Positions 30,256 to 42,215 of a DNA stretch of 64,000 bases are shown in pieces. The stretch covers positions 8,463,835 through 8,527,834 of the forward strand of contig OZ038527.1 in the NCBI GenBank assembly GCA_964036665.1, in the 5' to 3' direction. The notes under the pieces were generated by a model that was given only the letters and a program-made list of their open reading frames with translations, did not search any database and had not been told where the DNA came from. The translations under genes were made by a program, and so were the position numbers. Position 1 is the first letter of the stretch. Each line of letters begins with the position of its first letter. Source of the DNA: Gordius sp. MW1. Taxonomy: Eukaryota; Nematomorpha; Gordioida; Gordea; Gordiidae.

Positions 30256-32477
30256 TCTTCGCACTACTCTTATTAATAAAAAAGTGTTCAGCATAATACT
30301 AAAAACATTTCCCCGGGGTAATAAACCAAAACTATTATATTATTTTAAAGTTGGGTCTATAAAGGGCTTTATTGATTGTCTCAGTACTGTAGTCGGAGAG
30401 CCATGACGCTACTGCTTGTCAAAATGATGAAACGATAACCATGATGTAATAAAAATGAAAATACAACTATCAAATTCTGTAATCAGGTTGCGTAAGCGTT
30501 TTTTTAAAATTCGTATTAGTTTGGGGAATTCAAAATTATTTATTTGAGCTATAATAACAGCCTGCAATAAATTACATTACAACGATTATAGCTTTAAGTG
30601 ACCATAAAATTTAGTGGCTAAATTAACTTGGCAAATCGCTTGGCGTAATCAGGATCTTAATAAAATTGGTGCTATTTTGATATTTCAACCATAACTTTGA
30701 TATGAAATGGAAAAAATATGAATTTGGGGGGGGGGGGGCTGACCTTCCTTGCCCCTCTCCGGGCAAATTTATAACCTCAAAGGTATTAAATCGCAGCCGT
30801 TTTAATTCCGTAATACTTTCAATTTCGATATTTTTTCAAAATTAATAATTTCGCACCAAAATTGTCAAAATAATTTTATTTGTAAATTTTTGAAGAAGAT
30901 ATAATGACATTGGCTGTCTTACGATACCAACCTTTGAATAGTAAATATTAATTTGGCATTATACAAATTGAATAAATTATTTTTTTATTTTTCGCTCGCC
31001 ACTAGTTAAATGATGTAAGAGGAGCGATCAATACTTTAATGGCTGTAATTTTTGCTGATTTTAAACGTATTAAACACTGATTATCTCTTAGGAAAAAATT
31101 TATAATTTAAAATAATGTTCTTATAGAGATTATTATAGGTTGCTAATACTAAAGTTCTAATGAGATGCTCAAATGCATAAATGAGAAAAGCCAGAGGGAG
31201 GCAATATTTTATTATTAGCAAAAATTATATTAAATTATTTTTTGACCTAGAGGGTGGCAGTCACACTCCCTGCCTCTTGTAGCTCTGCTTTGAATACATG
31301 TAGGTTTTAATCAATAATAATCAATAGTAAATTTCTAAAATATAATCTTTTTACTCAGATCTAATTAAATGTTTAGACATTTTCTAAAATCTCTTAGCAT
31401 TTAAGGCTTTTAGATTAGATTAGTCTAAGGTCAGTAAAATACCATTTATTTATGATCACTTTGTCAATTAAACAAATAACTTATTACTCTTAATTACCAA
31501 ACAAATTAGCATCAACACTTGCTTCTTTTTCAGTTAGAAGTCTTTATCAATATAATCACCTCAATGTTATTGACTAATATGAAAATTTTATCTATTTCAT
31601 GCAAAATTACAGAATGAGTTTAATTAACAGATTCGCAAAATCACTTTGTACATCGAATCTGAGTTTGTTTATAGAATATAAAATTATAGAATATTCATTT
31701 AATAAAAATATTTTTGCTCGACAAATAATAGAAAAAACAGTTTAATAGTAGGAATGGAATTATTATCTTAAATAATTAAAACAAATTACAATTTTCAAGC
31801 TATCTTACAAAATAAACATTGGTAAATTTAATCTATAATTTTTTATTTTTTACCATATGGGAATGTTAAAATCAGCTTTGCACAATTGTATTGATAATCA
31901 GCAAAATGATACAATTTCTTACAACTAATTAGCATTTGACCGTAACCTTTAATTTGCATACAAATCGCTTTAGACCATTTTAAACTGATTTAAGGTGAGT
32001 AATACATGTAGAATTTTCTTTAGAAAGGGCTAATTGATTTCAAATTATTTGTCAGAGTGTAATATCTTGGCAGCTAATTAAACCGCAATGGGGTTAAAAG
32101 CCCCAAGCCATTTCCGTATTTATAAGAGGGCCCCTTAAACCAAGGCACCCAATAATAGATTCCTCTATTCTTGGCCCCCTTAATGATACATGGATAAATT
32201 AAATCATTTTCATTCATGTTAACCAATCACATTAACAATTGAAAGAAAGAGAGATTATGGCCTTTACAGTAATTAGCTCTATGAACTTTGATAAAAAAGA
32301 TATGTTATATAATTACCAATATTATTAAATTACCTTATTTTATAAGGGCGAGGAAGAGGAGTCGTGAAAGGCTTCGGGAAATGTACTTACTACTTTTATT
32401 TATTTATTTTAAATTTTTATAGAAAGAAATCAGTGCCCTCACATACAACTTCTTCTTAGGAGTTGCAGCTCTTTAAG
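30256..32477. other. AT-rich intergenic sequence
   Basis: No recognisable gene or element. A G-run at about 30727-30740 next to C-rich sequence may be a decayed MITE end. Otherwise it appears unique. Confidence 0.4.
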
Positions 32478-32644
32478 CATGGGCGTAGCCAGGGAGGGGG
32501 GGGCGCCTTAACAACAAAAAAATTCGAATACAAAAACCATTTAAAAATTTAAAAAAAAATTATGTTTTGCCCCCCCCCCTAGATTAACTTAAAACGATTT
32601 CGACCCCCCCCCCCCCCCTAATTTAAAACCTGGCTAAACCCATG
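32478..32644. mobile_element. CGTAGCC-family MITE (167 bp)
   Basis: Ends CATGGGCGTAGCCAGG and CCTGGCTAAACCCATG. Flanks TCTTTAAG and TCTCTAAG match at 7 of 8 positions. Confidence 0.8.
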
Positions 32645-32926
32645 TCTCTAAGTGTATTAATTAGTTTTAATGTCCATTGTCTATAAGCTATCAATCAAAT
32701 ATCAAACCCAATAGACAGGTGTGCAATCTTAAATTTGGGCTCGATGACAATTTTTGCAGATTGCTTGATATTATATTGCACAGTCTTTTTAATTTGTTTC
32801 CAATCGGTTTACCATGTTTAATTTAGAATATGAACTTTGGAAAAAAGCATAAAACTTTTGGACTGCCTGCAGTGAGAAAACCGAGCAAACTAGAATAAGT
32901 TACTTGCCATTTTATCGCATTGTATC

Positions 32927-33304
32927 TCCTCTTTAATGGCTGAGACGGTTTTCAATTTCTTTATTAAGGACTAATAATACAATTATAATTTTTGGTTGCG
33001 TATCATATAATATAATTTTGGTTATCATATAATTTTGGTTTTCAGAAAAGAATGATATTATGCGTCAAAAAAAGAGATATATATGACTATGGCTCGTAGA
33101 TGACTATTCATTTTCTTAAATTATATTTAGCCTTTTATTAGTTTTTTATGTGCCAGTTTAGCTAGCGATATCTTAAAAATGATCATAACAGTTACTCGGC
33201 ACAATCCTGAGTAAAAGCAATAAAATAGTTGTAACTAAAACTTATGAGTAAAAGGGGCCATAAAAATAGATGAGTAAAAATAAGTTAACGGCCGGAACAC
33301 CACA
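32927..33304 (-). repeat. 3' LTR
   Basis: It shares AATGGCTGA, GGCTCGTAGATGACTATT, GTGCCAGTTTA and ACTCGGCACAATCCTGAGTA with the right copy and ends GGAACACCACA. Read on the element's strand it begins TGTGGTGTTCC. The inner/outer boundary at the AATGGCTGA end is uncertain by a few bases. Confidence 0.8.
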
Positions 33305-33712
33305 CCTCACCCTTTAACGCGTAGTCAAAGACTTGATGTCCATAAGTCAACCAATCATACGTCTTCTTCCCGCAGAGGGTAGGAGCGGGTTATCGGTGCT
33401 ATTGCCCAACAATTCTTGTTGTTTCTCTTTTTTTTCTTCGACGCTTTTTTTCGTATATAGCGTTTGTTAGAATATTTCGTATGTCGCGGGTTCTCTCTTT
33501 TTTCTGATGTCGCGCCTCTTTTTTTTTTGATTTTTGGATAATGAATGTGTATAAGTGAGGCAAAAATAATCGTTACAGAAGGGTAATATATATCATAGAG
33601 ATACAAACAAACATGACTCATCATTAACAAGAGTAGAGTAAAATTTGCGTATGTGTGTATGTGTGTGTGTGGGAGAGGGGGGGGGGGAAGCAGACAAACA
33701 AAAACAAATAAG

Positions 33713-34090
33713 CTAGTCCCCGCCATCTAACGAGAAAGCGGCTGCCTCATCGAGGTTCAGGACTTCCAAAGCCCCCTCAATTAGGACAGCCGGTTCTCCC
33801 ACCTCACGGACCGGGACTATCGGCCTATTGAGCACCTGAGGATTAGGACACATCGGACGTGGGTGCCTCCTCCTGCATCCCCAGCACTTCTTCCTACGAA
33901 CCACAGCTGTTCCGTCCACCTGGCCGTCTCGGCGAGTGACATTAATCTGAGTGACTGGCCTAGATTGTATAGACTCGGGTTCCCCAGTACCTGCAGGTGT
34001 AGACCTCGCAGCTAGATGGCTATTCCCCACTGGTCTCAATCTAGCCATCTCACGCGGTGGTGCAACAACTGGGTGTGTTAGATTATCCAC
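33713..34090 (-). pseudogene. C-terminal tail of the LTR element's Pol
   Basis: This open frame lies between the integrase C-terminus and the 3' LTR. It is basic and proline-rich and contains CWGCRRRHPRPMC, a CX2CX3HX4C pattern close to a Gag zinc knuckle but one residue short. From position it is probably the disordered Pol tail. Confidence 0.45.
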
Positions 34091-34169
34091 CCTTGCTCGC
34101 CCTGTCGATCGCGAACGTAATTAACATGGGCCTTCGAGCATGGACTGGGACCGTCGGAATTACCTCCAG

Positions 34170-34642
34170 TCGTACATCGCACCATGCAGTAGAGATTATC
34201 ATCTATGCAGAATATAAAAACATAAGATTTAACTTTTCATATATAATTGTCTTTCAACTATTAAGCATTGTACAATTTAATCTGTTCCTCATGCCCAGTC
34301 TCAATCTTATTTGTTTCTGCATTTTTAATCTTATAAATCCATGAGCCTACCTGCTCTACTATGTCGCCTACTACCCACCTAGGTTCCTTCAAATGTTCCT
34401 ATACCAAACCTTCTGATTTAGCTTTAATCTTGGACTACCTGACCTAGGTAGTTCTGGTTCGAGATATTGAAACCAGGCGGATACCTCAACTTTCTGCTTA
34501 AAAATTCGTAGCTAACTGAAGGACAAGGACGATTAGGAAATCTTGGAGCCATATTATGATATAATCTTAACATCCATGTACCTCCCTTCGTCTCTTTAGC
34601 TACTCTTAACCATTTTTTAACTATTCCTACATACCTCTCCAC
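34170..34642 (-). pseudogene. Integrase C-terminal region of LTR element
   Basis: On the minus strand, GQVERYVGIVKKWLRVAKET matches the post-catalytic integrase helix (family: SNGQAERFV). It is followed by EPRWVVGDIVEQVG, like the GPY/F-type module. The frame is interrupted. Confidence 0.65.
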
Positions 34643-34808
34643 CTGCCCGTTTGAGCTAAGGTGATAAGGAGCCGTTAGTAAATGGTTAATCTTAAATTCT
34701 AAGCAAATCTTTTGTTTAATTCTACGCTTACGAAAGCCTTCCCATTATCTGTAACAATGTAGGTAGGTAATCCGTACGCGCAAAATAATTCTTTTAAAAT
34801 ATTTATTG

Positions 34809-35402
34809 TTACTCTACCTGACATGCTAAAAACGTTTTTAAATTCCGTTCAACTGAAGATGCGTCTACAATTAATATAAAACGTTTCTTGTCAAATTCAA
34901 AAAAAATCAACATGTATCCTCTCCCACGGAGATTTGGGACGTGGCCATCTGGTCTTTTTATTCCTTGGCGAATTGGTGCATCAAGCTTACATAGCCCGCA
35001 CTGCCTGACAAAGTTCCCGATGTCTTTGTTAATTCTAGGCCACCAAACATATTGTCTAGCTAGTCCCTTCATCTTAACCATCCCTGCATGACCTTGATGT
35101 AAAACATTTAACACATCTTGGCGAAGTTTACTAGGAACAACTAATCTTTCCTGTCTCTTAAGCACGTCATCTTCTAAATATATTTCGTTTAAGACATGTT
35201 TAAAGGGTGATGGTATTTTAGTGTCATCGTCCAAGCCAAGTAAAATATTTATAACCTCAATTATATCAGGATCTGCATTACTCTCAGTTATTATGTCATT
35301 TAAATCCAAAATTTTAATTATGTATATGACCTCTCCACCGACAATCTCGCAAGATAAAGAATCATTAACACATGTCATCCGCGCTTGAACGCGATAATAC
35401 AT
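34809..35402 (-). pseudogene. Integrase zinc-finger and core fragment
   Basis: It contains LHQGHAGMVKMKGLARQYVW and WPRINKDIGNFVRQCGLC, the HHCC integrase zinc-finger signature. The following core is degraded (LIVDASS remains of the catalytic strand). It is out of frame with the RNase H segment, which it overlaps by a few bases. Confidence 0.8.
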
Positions 35403-35797
35403 CAGCTAAATGATTGTCTTTACCTTTGCAATATTTAAGAGCTAAGGTAAAATTTCGTAACATAACTAGCCAACGCTGTAATCTACCAGACATTAGTAGT
35501 TGGTCGTTAGCCTTTTTAAATAAAGCAACTGGAGGTTTATGATCCGTGACTACAGTAAACGATTTACCAATTAAATATTCTAGACATCGCTGTAATCCGT
35601 AAATCGTCACTAATATCTCGCGTTCAATAACAGAATATCGGACCTCTGTTTTATTTAGTTTACGTAAAAAATACAAAATAGGGTGTTCAATATTATCCTC
35701 GACTTGATATAATGCGCCGCCGATGCCATTCGACGCATCGACTCTTAAAATTTGTTGCTTGTCGGGGTTGGAACATTTTAATACGGGTTTAGTTAGT
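35365..35797 (-). pseudogene. RNase H domain of LTR element
   Basis: RVDASNGIGGALYQV, YSVIEREILVTIYGLQR, FTVVTDHKPPVALFK and ADVLSRSS are the usual Ty3 RNase H and tether motifs. The frame ends at TAA just after ADVLSRSS, where a frameshift separates it from integrase. Its start is cut by the foldback MITE. Confidence 0.85.
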
Positions 35798-36291
35798 GTC
35801 GTATACGTGTATACGTGTATACGTGAAAGGAGAATAGTTTAATTTAGTATAACTTTTATTGATATATCATTTCCTACAGATTATATTATTGCTATAATTA
35901 TATGTTTTAATATTGTAAACCAAATCCGAGTTGGTAATACCCATATGTTTTTGTGATTATATCTTTCTAATTATTCTTTGTTCTTTAGTTTCCCCACCCC
36001 GGCCCTTAAGTTATTAATTAAGTTAGTTACAAACATATACCTCTCCTAATATATAATATATCATTAATCATATCAATTCTGATCATATCTAGCTCTTGCT
36101 AATCATTGTTTCCTTAGAGTATATTACATCATCACATATTATTGTTCCTCAGGTATTTATAAATACATCCCGTTTGCCATGAACAACCTAATTCTAAAAC
36201 ATATAATTATAGCAATGATATAATCTGTAGGAAATGATTAAAAGTTATACTAAATTAAACTATTCTCCTTTCACGTATACACGCATACGAC
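35798..36291. mobile_element. Foldback MITE (494 bp) inserted into pol
   Basis: Terminal inverted repeats of about 100 bp run from GTCGTATACGTG inward through GAAAGGAGAATAGTTTAATT and reappear inverted before CACGCATACGAC. The left end has three extra GTATACGT units. It splits the RT connection region (ending NNLLPV) from RNase H. The central 250 bp is unique. I could not define a target duplication. Confidence 0.85.
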
Positions 36292-36974
36292 AGGTAGTAA
36301 ATTATTTAAATAATTAAAATTATCTGTATGAGTTTCGTTCCATTTAAATAAAACAGACTTCTTGGTCAATTCATACATTGGTTCAGCGAATTTCATATAT
36401 TTATTAATAAAGCGACTATAATAATTCATTATGCTCAAAAATGACGATAGTTCCTTTTTATTATTTGGTATTTTAATATCTTTAATTGCCATAACTTTGT
36501 CATACTTAGGTTGAATATTACCATCACTTAAAATATGACCTAATATAAGATCTGCTCAGTTCCAAAAACGCATTTTTTAGCCGAAACTTTTAAACTTTAA
36601 TTAAATCTAGAACTTTGATTAGGCGCATATCGTGTTCTTCTTTAGTTATACCAGTGACTAAAATGTCGTCTAAATAAAATATTACGCCGTCTAAATTACT
36701 AAAAATGGAAGCCATTGTTTGTTGAAAAATAGCGGCTGAAACGCTTAAGCCGAAAGGTAATCTTTTGAATTTAAACAGTCCGACAGCAGTATTAATTGCC
36801 AAAAACCGTGACGACCTTTCGTCTACCTTAAGCTGTAAGTACGCGCTTGCCAAATCCATTTTTGAAAAAATTTAGCTCCCTGTAATGTAACGAAAATTAT
36901 TTCTAACCTCGGCAGGGGGTATTTTATTTTAATAACAAATCTATTAACAATAACTCTATAGTGAGCACAGACGC
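36292..36974 (-). pseudogene. Reverse transcriptase fragment of LTR element
   Basis: The frame starts at the LTR edge with VRVCAHYRVIVNRF and IKYPLP, then MDLASAYLQLKVDERSS, LPFGLSVSAAIFQQTM and the catalytic YLDDILVTG. After a break comes KKELSSFLSIMNYYSRFI, the RT connection. The palm is recognisable, but there is a disruption at about 36495-36590. Confidence 0.85.
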
Positions 36975-37325
36975 GTACCGTTTTAATGGCTGAAACGGTT
37001 TTCGAATTCTTTATTGAGAACTAATAATACAATTATAATTATTGGTTTTCATATAATTTTTTTGTTTTCAGAAAAGAATGCGTTTTTAAAATAAAGATAT
37101 ATATGCCTATGGCTCGTAGATGACTATTTATTTTATTAAATTATATTTAGCCTTTTTATATGTTTTTTATGTGCCAGTTTAACTAGCGATATCTTAAAAA
37201 AGATCATAATGGTTACTCGGCACAATCCTGAGTAAAAACAATAAAATCGTTTTAACTAAAAGTTATGAGTAAGGGGCCATAAAAATAATAGATTAGTAAC
37301 ATAAGTAAGCGGGGGGAACACCACA
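36975..37325 (-). repeat. 5' LTR
   Basis: Direct repeat of 32927-33304 with scattered substitutions and small deletions. Divergence between the two LTRs shows that insertion is not recent. Confidence 0.8.
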
Positions 37326-37559
37326 GTATCAAATTCCTTTAATCATTTAGAAGGTATAACTCAAATCAATGGACTAATCTTTGCATTTTTATATTAAAAC
37401 CTAAAAAAATATTTTATATTAAATTGATTTCCAAATCTTCCGGATTTTCATAGATAATGCAACTCTTAAAGATCAGAAATTGCACTAATTAGTAAATTCT
37501 TTAAAATTAGGCAAACGACATTGCATAATTAATATATTCCTGTACCTTATTAATGCTGA

Positions 37560-37680
37560 GTTAATATTATTGTAAATTTATCCTCATTCTCCTAGATTTA
37601 ATTTTATTGTAAATTTATCCTCCTCCTCCTATTTGTGTTAATCATCGTCGATTCATCCTCCTCCTCCTAGTTGTGCCAAT
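37560..37680. repeat. Short tandem repeat, TTTATCCTCCTCCTCC type
   Basis: Three imperfect tandem copies of a unit containing TTATTGTAAATTTATCCTC or ATTCATCCTCCTCCTCCTAG. No coding significance is apparent. Confidence 0.55.
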
Positions 37681-37794
37681 TATCGTGGAGCCATAAAAAT
37701 ATATAATATTTTTGTAACACGCGCGTACTATCTGCAATTTTTGGAATCATTATTATTTTGGAGATATCACTATCGCAAATTCAATGCAAAAACG

Positions 37795-37896
37795 TTGATA
37801 AATTAAAAAAAAAATTATGTTTTGCCCCCCTCTAATTGGATTTTAAACGTTTTGCCCACCCCCCCCTCTAATCCAAAACCTGGCTACGCCCATGTG
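37795..37896. mobile_element. Truncated CGTAGCC-family MITE
   Basis: It has one intact end (CCTGGCTACGCCCATG) and the internal TTATGTTTTGCCCCCC seen in the 32.5-kb copy. The other end is not recognisable. Confidence 0.6.
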
Positions 37897-38180
37897 CAAT
37901 GATATCAGTGTACGCATGAGTTTGTCAAACCTACATTATTTTCCCTAAAAAGCTATTAATTTCTTAACTAAGTTCTTTATGTGCTGTATTTTGTATCGAT
38001 ATGGCTCTTTTAGACATATAGAAATTTCCTGGCTATCGCTTAAGAAAGTTTGCATATCTTTATGTCATTGATAAAGCTTAATCGCTCTGTGTGTAATGTT
38101 TCGCGTCCTTGCTAAAAATCCCTCGTTAACACGCAAATATATTTTTTTCGTAGAAAACCTCTAAAACTTTGTTGAGTCAT

Positions 38181-38545
38181 GTAAATGGATATAAATACCT
38201 CCCTCTCTTTAGCTCCGCACCCTTCTATTCCAGAGAATAATATTCCGGCTTCAGAAACTGCGAAATAGGAATTTACAGTTTATATAAAACCTCCTGAGTT
38301 CCACTCACGCAAAATAAAATTTGGATAGCCCAGATCGATGCTACATTTAAAACAAGGAGAATTGATTCGCAAAGGGTAAAGTGTGCCTATTATTGGATTT
38401 CCTATATGCTGAAGTCGCAGATCTTATTCTAAATATCGTTGCTGAAAATCCTTTTGATGCGCTGTGAGAGGCATTTATCAAAGGGATGAGTTGAAGTAAA
38501 AAAAAATTCAAGATTTCTTCTGTGAAACAAACATTTACCAAGTAT
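38181..38545 (+). pseudogene. Gag relic of LTR family B (copy 2)
   Basis: The nucleotide order matches 44620-44830 (GCGAAATAGGAATTTACAGT, then TTTATATAAAACCTC, then GAAGTCGCAGATCTTATT). The translated EVADLILNIVAENPFDAL resembles the N-terminal domain of insect gypsy-type Gag. It is broken by stops. Confidence 0.6.
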
Positions 38546-39108
38546 TAAACATTAGACTGCTTATCAATGCACAAAATGTGTACTCTTTTTTTGGCCATTT
38601 TAATGTTAACATGGTAAATTAGTCATTATATAGATATTAGTGATTAAGGTAAATTAAATAATCTTTAAAAGGTAAATAAAAAAAAAAATGAATTGGGTAG
38701 ATATTTAAAAAGTATTCTAAAATAAATAACATGTTTGTTTTATAAATATAGCGCCATCTATGTTATGTATAATATTAATTTTTTGAATGCATTTGATTTC
38801 TAAATTTACGAGGAAGGTAAACTGACCATTATGACCAAAACATTTTTATTCTATTTATTTTTAATTTATATTAGGGGGATTATAAAAAAAAGATTTTTTA
38901 AAACTAAAAAATTTTTAAATGTGGAAAATCTTGATAAACAAGGGGATTGTTTAATGTATTAGAACCAATTAGATAAAAAAAAAATTTAATAATATTAAAT
39001 TTTTGTTTTACATATTTAATAAATTCTGTTTTTAAAGTTTTTAAGATAGAGTACGTAGTTTTCCATAATAAAATTCTTAAGAGGGGTATATTAAGCCAAA
39101 ATTATTTT

Positions 39109-40576
39109 TTATATTAATTCTTCTTCTTCTTTATCAATTCGTAGGTCCCACATTCGTGGGGTTTTTTTCAGTTTCTTCCATCTAGCTCGTGTTAGAGCCA
39201 TATTGGGATCGATCTTCTTATTGAGCATAACTTTGTCCACTTGCCCTTTCCAGGTACCACGAGGTCGACCTCTTCCTCTTTTTCCCGGCACTTCCATGTC
39301 TAGTACTATTCGATTGACGTCACTCGCATTTCTTCTCAAGATATGCCCATACCATCTTAGCTGATTTTCGTTAATATAGTCGGCTATTGGCTGAATACCC
39401 ATTTTTTCTCTAAGACTTTCATTCGTCATATGGTCCAACTTTGTGTATCCCAAGCTCCAGCGTATCATTCTCATTTCCGTCGCTTGTAATAGTTTTTCTT
39501 GGGTCACATTCAAGGCCCATGTTTCACTTCCGTAGAGTAACACCGGTCTTACGATAGATTTGTAAGCTTTACTCTTCAACCATATTGGCATCTTCTTGTC
39601 ACACATTACACCGGATACGCTACGCCATTTTAACCATCCCTTCTGAAGTCTTGCATTAACTTCTTTCGCACAACCTCCCTCTTGATGTAGCATCGAGCCG
39701 AGGTACGTAAACTTGTCAACTCTTGGGAATTTCAATTGTTCATTCATCGATTGTGTGCCTTCTGCGTTCATCTCCATGTATACCGTCTTTCGGTCATTAA
39801 CTTTGAGCCCATATCTAGCCAAACGTTTCGACCACTTATCGGCTTCTTCAAATACGATATCCTTCTTTTCCTCGCATAATACTATATCATCGGCATATAG
39901 CATACACCAAGGGGATGGCTTCTGTAAGTTTCTCGTTATCGTGTCTATAATAACGTTAAATAGAAACGGACTTAGGGCAGAACCTTGGTGTAAACCAATA
40001 TTGACCTGAAAGGTTAGACTCTCCAACTGTCGTTCGAACGCACGATGTTGAGGCTTCATAGATGTTTTTGATTAGCCGTACAAATGCATCCGAGATGCTC
40101 TGTCTTCTCAAGCACCACCAAATCAATTCGCGGGGAACCGTGTCATATGCTTTCTCCAAGTCTATGAAGACCATGTGTAGATTCCTTCTTTTTTCTCCAT
40201 ACTTGTCCATAACTTGTCTTAGGGCGAAGATCGGGTCGATTGTGGATTTACCGGCCACAAAAACCAAATTGGTTAGTCGATATGTCCACCTCCGTCTTCA
40301 ACCTTGCTACTAAGATTCTTTCCATCAGTTTCAAGGAGTGGCATGTCAGCTTGATGCCTCTGTAATTACCACAATCGAGGGTCTCCTTTCCCTTTGAATA
40401 TGGGTATGATCGTGCATTGTCTCCATTGGTCAGGGATGCGTTCTTCGGCCAATATCTTGTTAAATAGCTTCGTCATAGTCGTGATTCCTTCTTCCCTGCA
40501 CCCTACCAACGCTTCCAACGGAATTCCGTCTGGTCCATTAGCTTTTCCTTTTTGCATCTTTTCATTTGTACCCTAA
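39109..40576 (-). pseudogene. LINE reverse transcriptase domain, frameshifted
   Basis: Fragments in three frames: KANGPDGIPLEAL with WRQCTIIPIFKGKGD; KSTIDPIFALRQVM with FIDLEKAYDTVPRELIWW; VNIGLHQGSALSPFLFNV with the catalytic LYADDIVL. Then LLYGSETWALN, TEMRMIRWSLGYT and LRWYGHILRRN, the C-terminal motifs typical of RTE-like ORFs. At least two frameshifts. The last frame runs through the GAA repeat and terminates inside the flanking duplication. Confidence 0.88.
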
Positions 40577-42199
40577 CTTCTTCTTCCTGAAATAGTTCGA
40601 CCATATTCATGTTAGGCTCTATATCGGGAAAGGGTTCTTTGTCATTTGCAACATTCATTAGCTCGTTGAAATAACCTTTTCACCTTTCCAACACCTCCTT
40701 TGGCTTGGATAATGTATGACCTTCTGGATTTTTGATTACTTTAAGTACCCCGACGTCACGACCTTTCTTCTCCCTTATCTTGGCCAATTTGTACATAAGC
40801 TTGTCACCCCCTCTTTGATCGAGTTTGTTGGCCATCTCTGTGTAAGCCGTATTTTTCGCTATGGCAACCGCCCTCTTCGCAGATCTTTTTGCCTACTTAT
40901 AATCTTGATAATCCTCCGACTTTTTTGATATATGCCACCGCTTATATAGCGCTTTCTTGGTTTCGATGATGTTTCTAACGGATTGGTCCCACCACCATAG
41001 TTCTCTATTCAGAGCTTTGCCCCCTTTGGTCTGCCCTAACACCTGGATGGCCGTTTCTTTTAGATGAGCGGTGATCATTGTCCAATTGTCGTTCACGTTC
41101 CGTTCCATAGTCTTGGCATTAAACAGCGTAGAGGCTTTCTGATGGTATTTTTCGTGTGTTGTCGTATCCTTAAGCCTTTCGTACCTAATTCGGGGCTCAT
41201 AAACTTTTCTCCTTTCGGGGAATATTCTTCTTTCAAGATTCATGACCAGTGGCCGATGTTGCTTGGCGATTTCTTCTCCCGGTATTACTTTGCAGTCCTT
41301 AATCGTCCATAAATCTCTTCGTCGTATAAGCAGATAATCAATTTGACTATAATGCTTACCACTTCTGTACGTCACGATATGTTCTTCACGTTTCTGAAAA
41401 TAAGTGTTAACGATCGCCATGTCATATGCTTGGGAAACTTGTAAAAGTCTATCCCCTTCCTTGTTCTTCATGCCATGCCCATGTCCTCCATGGTTTCTTT
41501 CGTAATTTTGACGATCTTTTCCCAGGTGGGCGTTGAAGTCTGCCCCAAAAATTAGCCTCTCCTCCTGTCGTATTCCTTGTATTTCTTTTTCCAATGATTC
41601 GAAGAAGGTGTCTTTTTCGGATTCCAAACACCCAATTTGTGGTGCGTAGCCACAAATAATGGTTAAGAGGCCACCTTGATCTGCGATCTTAACCCACATC
41701 AACCTATCTGAGCATCTTTTGACTTCAACAACCTTGTCCTTGAAGGATTCGCTGAGAACGATACCGACCCCGTTTCGACCTGTTGGTGACCCGCTGTAAA
41801 ATAGCTTGTAACCCTCTCCTAGCTCTCGTGCCTTCGTTCCGTTCCATCTCGTTTCCTGTAGGCAAGCGATGTGTATCTTTCTTCTTTTGAGCATCTGTGC
41901 GACCTCAATGCTTCTCCCCGTCAGCGTGCCCACGTTCCAGCTTGCTACCCGTAATTTGTCCACAACTAGATTCCTTAACCGCCTTCGTTGTGAGTCAGGC
42001 GGTAACCCTTGTAAATTTTTCGCATTGCACGGGCGGATGATGCACTGCGCGTCGTTTGGAGAGGACGCCCTAGCTTTCTTTTGTTGCACTTTATTAGAAA
42101 CTGTCATAATTTGGAAAAGGTTTTTTTTAAAGCCGGTTTCCCACCTGACGCCAACCCTCCACTTTTTGCACACGGACTTGGGACCGTCGTTGGTAGTGT
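39118..42199 (-). mobile_element. RTE-like LINE (3.08 kb) with 16-bp target duplication
   Basis: TTATTTTTTATATTAA occurs at 39102-39117 and 42200-42215. The enclosed 3082 bp encode an endonuclease followed by a reverse transcriptase on the minus strand, with a GAA microsatellite at the 3' end. Length, domain order and short 3' end fit the RTE clade. Frameshifts and stops at about 40.06-40.9 kb make it inactive. Confidence 0.9.
40893..42107 (-). pseudogene. LINE endonuclease domain (APE-type, CFDP2-like)
   Basis: Motifs in order: LRVASWNVGTLTGRS, CLQETRWNG, GVGIVLSES, ICGYAPQ, GADFNAHLG, SGKHYSQIDYLLIR and KQHRPLVMNL. Catalytic E, D, N and H positions are visible. I chose the ATG at 42107; the open frame extends ~22 codons further without another ATG. 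It resembles the endonuclease part captured in craniofacial development protein 2, which derives from RTE/BovB. The frame ends in the linker before RT. Confidence 0.88.
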
Positions 42200-42215
42200 T
42201 TATTTTTTATATTAA

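Larger units (their letters stand above)
32927..37325 (-). mobile_element. Ty3/gypsy-like LTR retrotransposon, internally deleted, with nested MITE
   Basis: Two direct repeats of about 350-378 bp (32927-33304 and about 36975-37325) bracket minus-strand pol remnants in the order RT, RNase H, integrase. GTATC occurs immediately outside both ends (32922-32926, 37326-37330), a plausible 5-bp target duplication. Gag, protease and the N-terminal part of RT are missing: the RT frame starts directly at the inner edge of the 5' LTR. It is broken by frameshifts and by a 494-bp foldback insertion. Confidence 0.85.

Noticed and set aside
33355..33726. 123-codon minus-strand frame next to the LTR element
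   Set aside because: It is low-complexity (GT repeats, G-run, lysine-rich) with no recognisable motif.
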